NCBI GenBank assembly: GCA_041485845.1 | Contig: JBGPKH010000183.1 | Coordinates: forward strand, 1-13,720 | Direction of reading: 5' to 3' | Source: OMOG01 sp041485845 | Lineage (GTDB): Bacteria; Acidobacteriota; Terriglobia; Bryobacterales; Bryobacteraceae | Length of the DNA stretch: 13,720 nucleotides | Part shown: piece after piece, positions 1 through 6,898 of the stretch | How positions within the stretch are numbered: the stretch's first letter is position 1 | Layout of the letters: the number at the start of each line of letters is the position of its first letter | Notes under the pieces: generated by a model | Told to the model about the DNA's origin: nothing | The model's database searches: none | Seen by the model: only the letters and a program-made list of their open reading frames with translations | Position numbers and translations under genes: made by a program

Positions 1-330
1 AAGCGTGTCAAGAAGCAACGTTTGGAACGTGCCGGCTGGGTGGTTGGCGACAGCGCCCAGTTCCTGCAACTGAGCGTGGAAGAGAATCGCTTTATCGAAT
101 TGAAGCTGGCGCTCGCCACTGGAGTCCGCGAACTGCGCGAACGAAGGGGGTTGACGCAGGCCGCGTTGGCGCATCGGCTGGGATCGAGTCAGTCGCGCGT
201 CGCCAAGATGGAAGCCGCCGACCGCTCGGTGTCGCTCGACTTGATCATGCGGTCGCTCTTCACCATCGGAGCTACCGCCACCGACATTGCCAAGTGGATC
301 AAACGTGCCGAAACCGCGCGAGCTGCCTAG
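1..330 (+). CDS. XRE-family helix-turn-helix regulator, probable antitoxin (5' end outside window)
   Basis: The reading frame is open from the first base, so the true start probably lies to the left; the TTG at 22 is only the first internal start candidate. The visible 109 residues contain a Cro/C1-type HTH: an arginine-rich lead-in (RELRERRGLTQ), then AALAHRLGSSQSRVAKME as the two DNA-binding helices, then SVSLDLIMRSLFTIGAT. The stretch RAGWVVGDSAQFLQLS followed by an acidic helix is typical of short solo XRE proteins that act as antitoxins of HigB/RelE-type toxins. No toxin gene is visible, but it would normally lie just upstream, outside the window. DNA binding and autorepression are inferred from the family. 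It is intact at its C-terminus and ends in TAG. Antitoxin is more likely than a general regulator because of its size and the HigA-like remnant nearby. Confidence 0.85.
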   Translation, partial: KRVKKQRLERAGWVVGDSAQFLQLSVEENRFIELKLALATGVRELRERRGLTQAALAHRLGSSQSRVAKMEAADRSVSLDLIMRSLFTIGATATDIAKWIKRAETARAA

Positions 331-424
331 AGACACGCCGTCCCATCTTGGATTCGAACCGCATTTTCAAGTACTTGCGAAGAGATCTGGAACTGAAGTG
401 CTTTGATTTCAACGCGACGATTTG

Positions 425-463
425 TGGCTCCCCAGGTAGGACTCGAACCTACAACCATTTCGG
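425..463 (-). tRNA. 3' fragment of a tRNA gene (probably tRNA-Gln), likely attachment-site scar
   Basis: Read on the minus strand, this stretch gives a perfect T arm (GTAGG, loop TTCGAGT, CCTAC), then CTGGGGA as the 3' acceptor strand, a discriminator G and an encoded CCA. The matching 5' acceptor strand (TCCCCAG), D arm and a usable anticodon arm are missing: counting back from the T arm does not give a T33/anticodon loop. It is therefore a 3' piece, not a functional gene. A U1-A72 end with discriminator G points to tRNA-Gln. Integrases of many genomic islands recombine within tRNA 3' ends and leave such a copy behind, which fits the mixed content of this end of the window. Confidence 0.7.
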
Positions 464-513
464 CTTCCCGCCAGGCTCGCTTCAGGGCGGCGGTCCGTGG
501 CAGGACTTCCCTC

Positions 514-735
514 TCAATCTGCGGCCGAAATCTCTTGCTCTGCGACCTCCAGATCGTGCGCCGTCTGAAGATTTAGCCAATGCTGCGGCGACGTGCCGAA
601 ATACCGGACCAAACGCACATAGTCGCCGTAGCATCCATCTTCCCGGCGGCATTGACCTTCAAGACCGATCGAGACGCCGATCTCGCACGCCGTGCCTCTC
701 CGTTTCAGTGCCCCGACGGACTTCCGCATCCTCAC
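514..735 (-). pseudogene. Decayed HigA/VapI-type antitoxin remnant
   Basis: The C-terminal third of this minus-strand frame reads VRLVRYFGTSPQHWLNLQTAHDLEVAEQE, the hallmark tail of HigA/VapI antitoxins (R-x-x-R-Y-FGTSP-x-x-WLNLQ-x-x-x-DL). The part that should hold the HTH does not align in the same frame. Just upstream, DNA that would encode an ITADTALR-like segment is present but out of frame, so at least one indel has broken the gene. The start given is only the first in-frame ATG and has no meaning for function. No intact HigB toxin is seen on either side. It is a different subfamily from the XRE gene at the left edge, so it is not a duplicate of that gene. Confidence 0.65.
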
Positions 736-759
736 GCCACAGGGGCACGCGCAAGAAAT

Positions 760-805
760 CGCTAGTCAGGGACGGGCGAGGGCAGTATACTTAACATCAT
801 ATGTT
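760..805 (+). promoter_or_regulatory. Promoter with overlapping operator, copy 1 (transporter/GntR operon)
   Basis: A -35-like TAGTCA (763-768) and a -10 TATACT (786-791) are separated by 17 bp. Transcription should start near 798, exactly where the inverted repeat AACAT-CAT-ATGTT lies (793-805; 5-bp arms, 3-bp centre). The same arrangement recurs at 8993-9039. A site over the start of transcription suggests repression. The GntR/FCD protein encoded two genes downstream is the obvious candidate binder, but that is inference. Confidence 0.6.
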
Positions 806-928
806 CTTCCATTTCGGCGCGTTCCAAGAGCCTGTGCGGAACAGCAGGTGACTGCTAATCTCAGCCGGAGCGATGGCACGCGAAACGCGGCGCGAGCGCC
901 GGGAGAGGCGGCGGGCACTGGAGGAAAG

Positions 929-985
929 ATGTTGGCGCCGATCGGGAAAAGCCTCTCCGATGCGTTGCGCATGGTGGGCCGATGA
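929..985 (+). CDS. Candidate 18-residue leader ORF, translationally coupled to the EamA transporter
   Basis: The ATG at 929 follows a strong Shine-Dalgarno (GGAGGAAAG, 920-928), the best ribosome site in this part of the window. The ORF encodes 18 residues (MLAPIGKSLSDALRMVGR) and stops with the TGA at 983-985, overlapping the ATG of the transporter as ATGA. This geometry is typical of translational coupling: ribosomes ending here can restart on the permease, whose own ribosome site is only a weak GGTGGG. The peptide has no recognised family and looks like a short amphipathic helix. It could be a real small protein, a regulatory leader peptide or only a device for translation. It lies about 130 nt downstream of the predicted start of transcription. 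Confidence 0.45.
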   Translation: MLAPIGKSLSDALRMVGR

Positions 986-1926
986 TGCGCGGTTCGCCCA
1001 TCCGGGACTGGTTCCTGCTCCTGGCGTGCAATCTGATCTGGGCCAGCCAGTTCGTCATGGTCAAGCTGGTGCAGGACCAAATGGGACCGCTTTTCGCCGT
1101 CACGCTGCCCATGGGCATCGCGACGCTGTTACTGATTCCGCTGGTCCGGCACGGGTCCATCCCGCGAACCGATGTGCGGAGCTTTCTGCTCCTGGGAGTT
1201 GCCGGACAGGTTGTGGCGCAACTGTTCATCACCTGGGGCGTGCGGCTGTCGCTGGCGGCCAATGCGGCTCTGCTGGCGCTGGCACTTCCGGTGGCGACGG
1301 CCTTCATGGCCTACGTGCTGCTTGGCGAAAGGATGACGCCCGTGCGCTGGGTCAGCTTTGTGCTGGCTCTGGCGGGCGCGGCCGTTTGCTCGGGCGTGGA
1401 CTGGCGGTCCCTGGATCTGACCGGTGGCCGGTTCGCGGCCGGCAACGCGATGATCCTCGCCTCGGTATGCGGCAGCGCTTTCTACAATGTCTACAGCAAG
1501 AAGCTGCTGCTTCGCTATTCGCCGCTACAGGTGCTGCTCTACAGTTATTACGTGGTGTGCGCGTTCCTGGCGCCCATCACGGTGGCCGGCGAGGGCCGCC
1601 GATTTTTCGACATGCCCTATTTCACTGGGAGAGTCTGGCTGGGGCTGTTCGTGCTGGCCGTCTTTCAATACTTCCTGTCCATGGTGATTTTCCTGAACGT
1701 TTTGACGCGGCTCGAAGCCACCCAGGCGGCTCTTTCGAATTACCTGATTCCGTTTTTCGGCCTGATTCTGGCCGCCCTCGTTCTTGGCGAGCGGCTGACC
1801 CGGACGATGATTGCCGGCGGTGTGCTGGTGCTGGCCAGCACCTTGCTGATCACTACCTGGAAGGAGCGGTACGGCTCGGGGACCTTGGGCGCGGAGAGAC
1901 GCCGATTGAAGGGAGATAGGAATTAG
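982..1926 (+). CDS. EamA/DMT-superfamily inner-membrane transporter
   Basis: This 314-residue protein has the standard ten-helix EamA layout made of two homologous halves. The first half holds DWFLLLACNLIWASQFV (about 9-25), then ALALPVATAFMAYVLLGERM near residue 115. The second half repeats the pattern as NYLIPFFGLILAALVLGERL near residue 255. The paired 'hydrophobic run ending LGER' signature marks the drug/metabolite transporter superfamily, whose members move small metabolites, sugars, amino acids or nucleotide precursors across the inner membrane; the substrate cannot be read from the sequence. The start overlaps the stop of the leader ORF, and a second ATG follows at once (985). Four bases separate its stop from the GntR start, so the two are surely cotranscribed. 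The neighbours suggest uptake or export of a sugar-related compound, which is inference. Confidence 0.9.
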   Translation: MMRGSPIRDWFLLLACNLIWASQFVMVKLVQDQMGPLFAVTLPMGIATLLLIPLVRHGSIPRTDVRSFLLLGVAGQVVAQLFITWGVRLSLAANAALLALALPVATAFMAYVLLGERMTPVRWVSFVLALAGAAVCSGVDWRSLDLTGGRFAAGNAMILASVCGSAFYNVYSKKLLLRYSPLQVLLYSYYVVCAFLAPITVAGEGRRFFDMPYFTGRVWLGLFVLAVFQYFLSMVIFLNVLTRLEATQAALSNYLIPFFGLILAALVLGERLTRTMIAGGVLVLASTLLITTWKERYGSGTLGAERRRLKGDRN

Positions 1927-1930
1927 TCAT

Positions 1931-2689
1931 ATGTCTGCTACGCTGGCAGAGGCGATGGCCAACAGGAAAAGAACATTCCGCAGCGGCCGCCTCAGCGAGC
2001 AGGTGGTTGCCGAACTCGAGAAGATGATCGCGGATGAATTCCCGTGCCCCGGGCGGCTGCTGCCCAAGGAATTGGAATTGGGAGAGAGGTTCGGCGTAAG
2101 CCGCATCGTGATCCGGGAAGCGATGAAGATCCTCGAGGAGCGCGGGTTGGTCGAGGTGCGCGCCGGCCGTGGAACGTGCACCGTATCTCCGTCCCCGGAG
2201 AAGGTGAAGCAATCGCTCCTGCGGCTATTCAGCGACCAGCCAATCCCGGCGCTGGAAGAAATGGAGCGCATGTTGGAACTGCGCGGAATCCTGGAGGAGA
2301 CAGCGGCGACTCTGGCGGCCGTGCGAGCGACCCCGGAAGATCTGGCGGAGATCGAGTCGGGCCTGAACGACATGGCCCAGGCGACATCGGTGGACGAAGT
2401 CATTGGCGGCGATCTCCGATTTCACGCCGCGTTGGCGAGGGGCGCGCACAACCATTACTTCGAGATGGTAATCGATCCACTTACCGAGGCTTTTATCCAG
2501 CAGATGAAGCTGACGGACCCTCAGAACGTGGGAATCGAACTGCACCGAAATATCCTGGAGGCGATTCGAGCGCGCAACCAGGTGGCCGCGCGACAGGCGG
2601 TGCGCAGGCTTATGAAACAGACGGTTGCGGACACGCGCCGCGCTCTGCGCACGCTGGAGGAGACCGTGCCGCGGCCTTCGAAGGAATAA
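1931..2689 (+). CDS. GntR-family transcriptional regulator, FadR subfamily (FCD domain)
   Basis: The 252-residue protein has an N-terminal winged HTH (about 20-85: SGRLSEQVVAELEKMI, then LPKELELGERFGVSRIVIREAMKILEERGLVEVRAGRGT) typical of GntR proteins. The C-terminal all-helical FCD domain (about 105-235) shows the usual acidic/histidine positions for a metal or ligand site: DLRFHAALA, a further His in GAHNHYF and the LHRNILEAI helix. FCD-type GntR proteins normally repress catabolic operons and release DNA on binding a carboxylic acid or sugar acid. The start at 1931 overlaps the CATATG word; a second ATG at 1955, preceded by AGAGGCG and giving MANRKRTFRSG, is equally plausible and would leave that word upstream of the gene. 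It probably controls its own operon and, by the shared promoter, the receptor operon at 9082. Confidence 0.93.
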   Translation: MSATLAEAMANRKRTFRSGRLSEQVVAELEKMIADEFPCPGRLLPKELELGERFGVSRIVIREAMKILEERGLVEVRAGRGTCTVSPSPEKVKQSLLRLFSDQPIPALEEMERMLELRGILEETAATLAAVRATPEDLAEIESGLNDMAQATSVDEVIGGDLRFHAALARGAHNHYFEMVIDPLTEAFIQQMKLTDPQNVGIELHRNILEAIRARNQVAARQAVRRLMKQTVADTRRALRTLEETVPRPSKE

Positions 2690-2695
2690 CGCCCA

Positions 2696-3469
2696 ATGAA
2701 GCTCAAAGACCGCGTCGTCGTGGTCACCGGCTCGGGCGCCGGTATCGGGCGCGCCGTGGCAATCGAGTTTGCGCGGGAAGGTGCGTCCGTCGTCGTAGCG
2801 GACGTGAACGCGGAGGGCGCCGGTCAGACGGTGAGGCGGATTCGGGAAGCGGGTGGGAAGGCGATCCCCGTGGAGACCGATGTCGCCAAGCCGGCATCCG
2901 TGCAGAAACTGGTGCAGGCGACGGTGGAGTGGGCCGCTGGCGTCCACGTTCTGTTCAACAACGCGGCCATTCAGGTCAACAAGTGGATCGAGGAAACCAC
3001 GCCGGCCGAATGGAACCGCCAGATGGCTGTCAACGCCGGCGGCGTGTTTCTATGCTCGAAGTATTTCCTGCCGCACCTGCGCCGGTCCCGCGGCACGATC
3101 ATCAATATGGCATCCGTCAACGGGTACTTCGTAGAACCGATGTGCGCCGGCTACTGCGCTACGAAGGGGGCCATTATCGCGTTCACCAAGGCCCTGGCCA
3201 TCGATCATGGCCGCGAGGGCATCCGAGTCAATTGCATCTGCCCGGGGTATATTGACTCCGGTCTGGCGGCCGGCTACTTTGAAGCGCAACCCGACCCGGC
3301 GGCCGCTCGCGCCGAAGCAGGCAATCTCCACCCGCTGGGACGAATTGGCCGGCCCGAAGAGGTGGCCCGAATGGGTGTCTTTCTGGCCAGCGACGAGGCA
3401 TCGTTCGTGACCGGTAGTGTCTTTACGGTCCACGGGGGGTTCAGCGCGGGGCTGCCGCGGAGCACGTAG
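2696..3469 (+). CDS. Short-chain dehydrogenase/reductase (classical SDR)
   Basis: At 257 residues it has the normal length of a classical SDR. It carries the TGxxxGIG nucleotide-binding loop (T11-G12 to G18), Asp36 after the second strand (which favours NAD over NADP), NNAA (88-91), and the full catalytic tetrad Asn113, Ser140, Tyr153 and Lys157 with the expected Ser-to-Tyr spacing of 13 and a YCATK motif. The C-terminal PGYIDSGLA and LASDEASFVTGSVFTVHGG segments are typical of the glucose/3-oxoacyl reductase-like group. It should oxidise or reduce a hydroxyl/keto pair in the cytoplasm; the substrate is unknown. It begins 6 bp after the GntR stop with AAGGA upstream, so it is the last gene of the transporter/regulator operon. 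A sugar or sugar-acid dehydrogenase would fit the context. Confidence 0.93.
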   Translation: MKLKDRVVVVTGSGAGIGRAVAIEFAREGASVVVADVNAEGAGQTVRRIREAGGKAIPVETDVAKPASVQKLVQATVEWAAGVHVLFNNAAIQVNKWIEETTPAEWNRQMAVNAGGVFLCSKYFLPHLRRSRGTIINMASVNGYFVEPMCAGYCATKGAIIAFTKALAIDHGREGIRVNCICPGYIDSGLAAGYFEAQPDPAAARAEAGNLHPLGRIGRPEEVARMGVFLASDEASFVTGSVFTVHGGFSAGLPRST

Positions 3470-3953
3470 ATCGTTGCCGCTGCGCCCGCCGCGGGTGGAG
3501 TCGAGTGACAAGACCCCGCGCCCACGGGCATAGGCATTGGCCTGATTCTCCGGTTCGGACAGTGATCGTCACGCATCAGTAAACCCTTGGCGACCAGGCA
3601 GGACCTTCGCCACGCCCGGCTGGGCAGTCAAACTTCTGGATGCCGACGACCCACTCGGAACATGCAGCCGCGCCAGAACGCCTTATCTCGTCGAGTGGGG
3701 TGTGCGGTTGCTTTGGCAAGGGCTGTTCGGGACAGGTACCCGCCAAGGCTCACAACGGCAGTTCTCCGAGACGACTACATGTTCATCTGGATGCGTATAG
3801 CCACGCCGTCAGGGTAATGTGCAACTTGAGTGGCCGTCGACACGTTACGCAAGCCCGTCCGGACTAAGCGTAATTGGATCACACCTTCGCGAGGTGGCGA
3901 CGCTCCAAATCGGTGATGACTGCTGAGGAGTTGACTACGGCGGGAATGCTCGC
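3470..3953. other. Intergenic stretch with no recognisable gene
   Basis: I could recognise no gene here. Short open frames exist on + (3587-3817 and 3640-3867), but they overlap, have no convincing ribosome site and show no family motif. A tract near 3770-3815 reads DDYMFIWMRIATPSG in one frame and could be the tail of a lost gene, but nothing confirms this. No clear rho-independent terminator follows the dehydrogenase: the GC-rich repeats near 3485 lack a T-run. Confidence 0.5.
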
Positions 3954-3978
3954 GATGCATTGCGATGCATCGATGCAT
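3954..3978. repeat. Triple GATGCAT cluster with a 14-bp palindrome
   Basis: GATGCAT occurs three times: 3954-3960, 3964-3970 and 3972-3978. The last two copies form the perfect palindrome ATGCATCGATGCAT (3965-3978). The cluster ends 6 bp before the -35-like TTGGTG of the sigma-factor promoter, a normal place for an operator or activator site. The binder is unknown. Confidence 0.6.
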
Positions 3979-3983
3979 CCGGC

Positions 3984-4015
3984 TTGGTGCGTTTGCTCTT
4001 GGCGCCTGATATACT
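3984..4015 (+). promoter_or_regulatory. Predicted promoter of the ECF sigma/kinase operon
   Basis: The extended -10 TGATATACT (4007-4015) is close to the housekeeping consensus. A TTGGTG at 3984-3989 could serve as -35, though the 20-bp spacer is long; the extended -10 would compensate. Transcription should start near 4022, just before the Shine-Dalgarno GAGGAG (4025-4030) of the sigma-factor gene, leaving a very short leader. Confidence 0.55.
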
Positions 4016-4036
4016 GTCGGCACGCGAGGAGCCTGA

Positions 4037-4597
4037 ATGGAAACCCCGGCTCCAGATACTACACAGTTGTTGACAGAATGGAGCAAGGGCGACCCACACG
4101 CATTGCAGGAATTAATGCCGCTCGTATACAATGAGCTGCGCAGGCTGGCCGCACATCTCCTGCGGCGTGAGCAGGCGGGGCACACGCTCCAGCCAACCGC
4201 GCTGGTACACGAAGCCTACCTTCGAATGATCGATCAGACGCGGGTGGACTGGCATAGCCGGGCGCATTTCCTCGCCCTTGCGGCGCAGATGCTCCGGCGC
4301 GTGCTGGTGGACCACGCGCGCGCAAAGCACAGGGCCAAGCGGGGATCCGGCAGGGTCGTTCTTTCGCTCCAGGAAGTCCCTGGGCCGGCGCCAAACCTGG
4401 ATGTCGTGGCGCTGGACGAAGCCCTCTGCGAACTGGCGCGCATCGATGCACAGCAGTCGCGCATCGTAGAACTCCGCTTCTTTGCGGGTGTCTCGATCGA
4501 AGAAACAGCGGCATCGTTGGGGATCAGCCCGGCGACGGTCAAACGAGATTGGGCAGTGGCGCGCGCATGGCTGTTTCGTCAGCTTACCGAATCGTAA
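4037..4597 (+). CDS. ECF-type RNA polymerase sigma factor (TIGR02999/Sig-70_X6-like)
   Basis: This 186-residue protein has the two ECF core domains. Region 2 (about 10-95) includes YNELRRLAAHLLRRE, LQPTALVHEAYLRM and the ALAAQMLRRVLVDHARAKHRAKRG run. Region 4 (about 125-183) includes RIVELRFFAGVSIEETAASLGISPATVKRDW as the -35-binding HTH. The HEAYLRM and RRVLVDHARAKHRAKRG blocks are the signature of the TIGR02999 group, abundant in Acidobacteria and Planctomycetes and often encoded beside Ser/Thr kinases rather than an anti-sigma factor. That is the case here: the kinase gene starts 45 bp downstream and no anti-sigma factor is seen. Activation by phosphorylation from the partner kinase has been shown in related ECF groups and is inferred here. 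GAGGAG six bases before the ATG supports the start. Confidence 0.93.
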   Translation: METPAPDTTQLLTEWSKGDPHALQELMPLVYNELRRLAAHLLRREQAGHTLQPTALVHEAYLRMIDQTRVDWHSRAHFLALAAQMLRRVLVDHARAKHRAKRGSGRVVLSLQEVPGPAPNLDVVALDEALCELARIDAQQSRIVELRFFAGVSIEETAASLGISPATVKRDWAVARAWLFRQLTES

Positions 4598-4642
4598 CCT
4601 GGATTATCCGATCGCCACCGCGGTCACAAAATGTGGGGTGCC

Positions 4643-6829
4643 ATGAACGCTGAGGACTGGCAACGCGTCAAGGAATTGTTTGAAGCCGCGCAGGCCCTGC
4701 CAGTCGAGCGCCGGGTGCGCTGGCTGGCCGCCGCCTGCGATCAACCCTATATCCGCGAGGAAGTGGAGTCGCTGCTCGCCGCTCACGAGAGCGCCGGAAA
4801 GTTCATCGAACGGCCTCCGGCAACGGAAATCGCAGCGGCTGTGGCCGGCTTGGCCCCGGCAACGCTCACCGGCCATACGGTCGGGCCTTGGCGACTGGTC
4901 GAGCAGATCGGTCACGGCGGCATGGGCACCGTGTGGCTCGGCGTCCGCGCCGACGGCGCCTTTGAGAAGCAGGTGGCGGTCAAGCTCGTCAGCCGCGGCT
5001 TGGACACTGAGGTCGTCCTGCGCCGGTTTCAGCAGGAACGCCAGATCCTGGCGTCGCTCAGTCATCCGCACATCACGACGCTCTTCGACGGCGGCACTAC
5101 CGCGGACGGGCTGCCGTACTTCGTCATGGAGTACGTCGAAGGCCGGCCGATCACGGCGTATTGTTGCGAGCAGGCGCTGTCGCTGTGTCCGCGGCTGGAG
5201 CTCTTCTGCGCGGTGTGCGACGCGGTGGAGTACGCGCACCGCAACCGCGTGCTGCATCGCGATCTGAAGCCGTCCAACATCCTGGTGACAGCCGAAGGCG
5301 TTCCGAAGCTGTTGGACTTTGGTATTGCGAAGCTCTTGAACGCGGGGCCGGAGGCGGGGAGCACCGTGACGGTGGGGCCGTTGCAGGTGTTGACACCCGA
5401 GTACGCCAGCCCGGAGCAGGTACGGGCCGAACCCGCATCCGAGTCGGGGGACGTGTACTCGCTCGGCGTGCTGCTCTACGAACTTGTCGCCGGCCGACGG
5501 CCGTACGAATTCCAGACCCGGTCGCCGGAGGAGATCGCCACCGTAGTGTGCGAGCAGGAGCCGGTCAGGCCCAGCACGGCAGCGCGGCAGACGCAATTGA
5601 AAGGCGACCTGGACAGCATTGTCATGATGGCGCTGCGCAAGGAGGTGCGGTTCCGCTATGCCTCGGTGGCGGCGCTGTCCAAGGACCTACAGAATTACCT
5701 GCAAGGGCGGCCGGTTCGGGCGGTGCGACAGACGGTCAGGTATCGGGCAGGAAAGTTCCTGCGGCGGCAGGTCGCCCGAGTAGCGCCGGCGCTGGCGGTG
5801 CTGCTCGTCGTGGCTGGTATGGCGGTGTGGCAGCGTACACAGCGGCCGGCGCCCGGCGTCAGTTACCGCCGCTCGCCCGTTGCCGAGGCCAACGACTACT
5901 ATGAGCGGGCGATCGCGGTCGACAAAGCGGATTGGGATCTCCCCCGGATGATCCGGCTCCTCCAGCGCGCCGTGGCACTGGACCCGAACTTTACGGCTGG
6001 ACGCAGCCGGTATGGGTTCTACCAACTCCTGATGATCGACGGCGGCCTTTCCAATGACCCGGTGTGGCTGGACCGCGCGGAGGCCGAGTTGAAGCGCGTC
6101 GAGCGCGAGGATCCGAATTCGGCGCTGAATCACGCATACCTGGCCGCCCTCAGTTATTACCGGCGGCGCTGGGACGATGTTGAGAAGCACGCCAACACCG
6201 CGGTTCGCCTCGATCCAGCCGAGGTTGACAGCAGGAATTGGCTCTCCGCCCTCTTGAGGCTGCGAGGCGATTGGCCGCAAGCGATCCGGCTCTGCCGGCA
6301 GACGCTGGAGCGTGAGCCGGCGTGGTGGCCAGCCCGCATGAGCCTGGCGGCGATCTACCGCTATGCGGGTGACCTTGAGGGCTCGATCCGCGAGAACGAG
6401 AAGACGCTCGAACAGAATGCACGGAACATCTACGCGATCACCATCCTGGCATACGCTCACCTGGACCGGGGAGATCCGGCCATGGCTCGCCAAACGCTGG
6501 GTCGCGCGCGTCCCGAGGACCGGGGCAACTACGTGCTCCGCTTGACGTGGGCCCTGCTACTGGCCTGCGAGCGCAATGCCGAAGGCGCCCATCGGGAGGC
6601 GGACCAGGAGGTCCTGCGTTGGGCCGAGCTGTTCCCCGAGAGCCCGGTCTTTGTAGCCGAAGTCTATTCGGCTCTCGGCGATACCGAGAACGCGCTGGCC
6701 TGGCTGGAGAAGGGCGTCCGCGGCGGCGACCGCCGAAAATCGTGGCTTCTCCGGGACCCCCATCTGGCGAACGTCCGTAAGCATCCCCGTTTCCAACAGA
6801 TCCTCGATTCGATTCCCTCCGTCCGCTGA
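4643..6829 (+). CDS. Membrane Ser/Thr protein kinase with C-terminal TPR-like repeats
   Basis: An upstream in-frame ATG at 4631 exists, but the ATG at 4643 is preferred: GGGGTG lies just before it and the protein then begins MNAEDWQRVKELFEAA, the usual start of acidobacterial kinases of this type. Counting residues from 4631, the kinase domain has the Gly-rich loop GHGGMG (94-99), ATP-binding Lys118, HRDLKPSN (from 209), DFG (229-231), TPEYASPEQ and the GDVYSLGVLLYELV helix, so all catalytic residues are present. One hydrophobic segment (about 384-400) should anchor it in the inner membrane. The remaining ~310 residues are helical and contain several TPR-like units (for example the runs around 420-450 and 500-620), probably on the periplasmic side. 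It likely senses a signal through the TPR region and phosphorylates the adjacent ECF sigma factor; that pairing is inferred from gene order and family knowledge. Confidence 0.93.
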   Translation: MNAEDWQRVKELFEAAQALPVERRVRWLAAACDQPYIREEVESLLAAHESAGKFIERPPATEIAAAVAGLAPATLTGHTVGPWRLVEQIGHGGMGTVWLGVRADGAFEKQVAVKLVSRGLDTEVVLRRFQQERQILASLSHPHITTLFDGGTTADGLPYFVMEYVEGRPITAYCCEQALSLCPRLELFCAVCDAVEYAHRNRVLHRDLKPSNILVTAEGVPKLLDFGIAKLLNAGPEAGSTVTVGPLQVLTPEYASPEQVRAEPASESGDVYSLGVLLYELVAGRRPYEFQTRSPEEIATVVCEQEPVRPSTAARQTQLKGDLDSIVMMALRKEVRFRYASVAALSKDLQNYLQGRPVRAVRQTVRYRAGKFLRRQVARVAPALAVLLVVAGMAVWQRTQRPAPGVSYRRSPVAEANDYYERAIAVDKADWDLPRMIRLLQRAVALDPNFTAGRSRYGFYQLLMIDGGLSNDPVWLDRAEAELKRVEREDPNSALNHAYLAALSYYRRRWDDVEKHANTAVRLDPAEVDSRNWLSALLRLRGDWPQAIRLCRQTLEREPAWWPARMSLAAIYRYAGDLEGSIRENEKTLEQNARNIYAITILAYAHLDRGDPAMARQTLGRARPEDRGNYVLRLTWALLLACERNAEGAHREADQEVLRWAELFPESPVFVAEVYSALGDTENALAWLEKGVRGGDRRKSWLLRDPHLANVRKHPRFQQILDSIPSVR

Positions 6830-6898
6830 AATTATTCTCCGACCGGTGAGCCAGTTTCGGGCCCGTTGTCGCGTTAGCGCGTGAAGGAGAGTAACGTC

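Noticed and set aside
348..361. A second T-loop-like word (GGATTCGAACC, antisense) left of the tRNA fragment
   Set aside because: The flanking bases pair in only two of five T-stem positions and no acceptor strand follows, so it is not a tRNA part.
843..856. Small hairpin AGCAG-GTGA-CTGCT with a GNRA-type loop in the leader of the transporter operon
   Set aside because: A 5-bp hairpin is too common by chance, and no riboswitch-like structure surrounds it.
873..1919. Long + frame of 348 codons overlapping the transporter in another frame
   Set aside because: It has an Arg/Gly/Ala-rich composition typical of a GC-rich shadow frame, while the overlapping frame encodes a clear ten-helix EamA transporter.
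2044..3255. 403-codon + frame across the GntR and dehydrogenase genes
   Set aside because: It is very rich in Arg and Gly, has no family motif and spans two well-supported genes in other frames.
3587..3867. Two short + frames in the gap after the dehydrogenase
   Set aside because: They overlap each other and show no ribosome site and no known motif, so they are not reported as genes.
4604..5596. 330-codon minus frame opposite the kinase gene
   Set aside because: The kinase motifs on + are complete, and the minus frame is a typical antisense shadow of a GC-rich gene.
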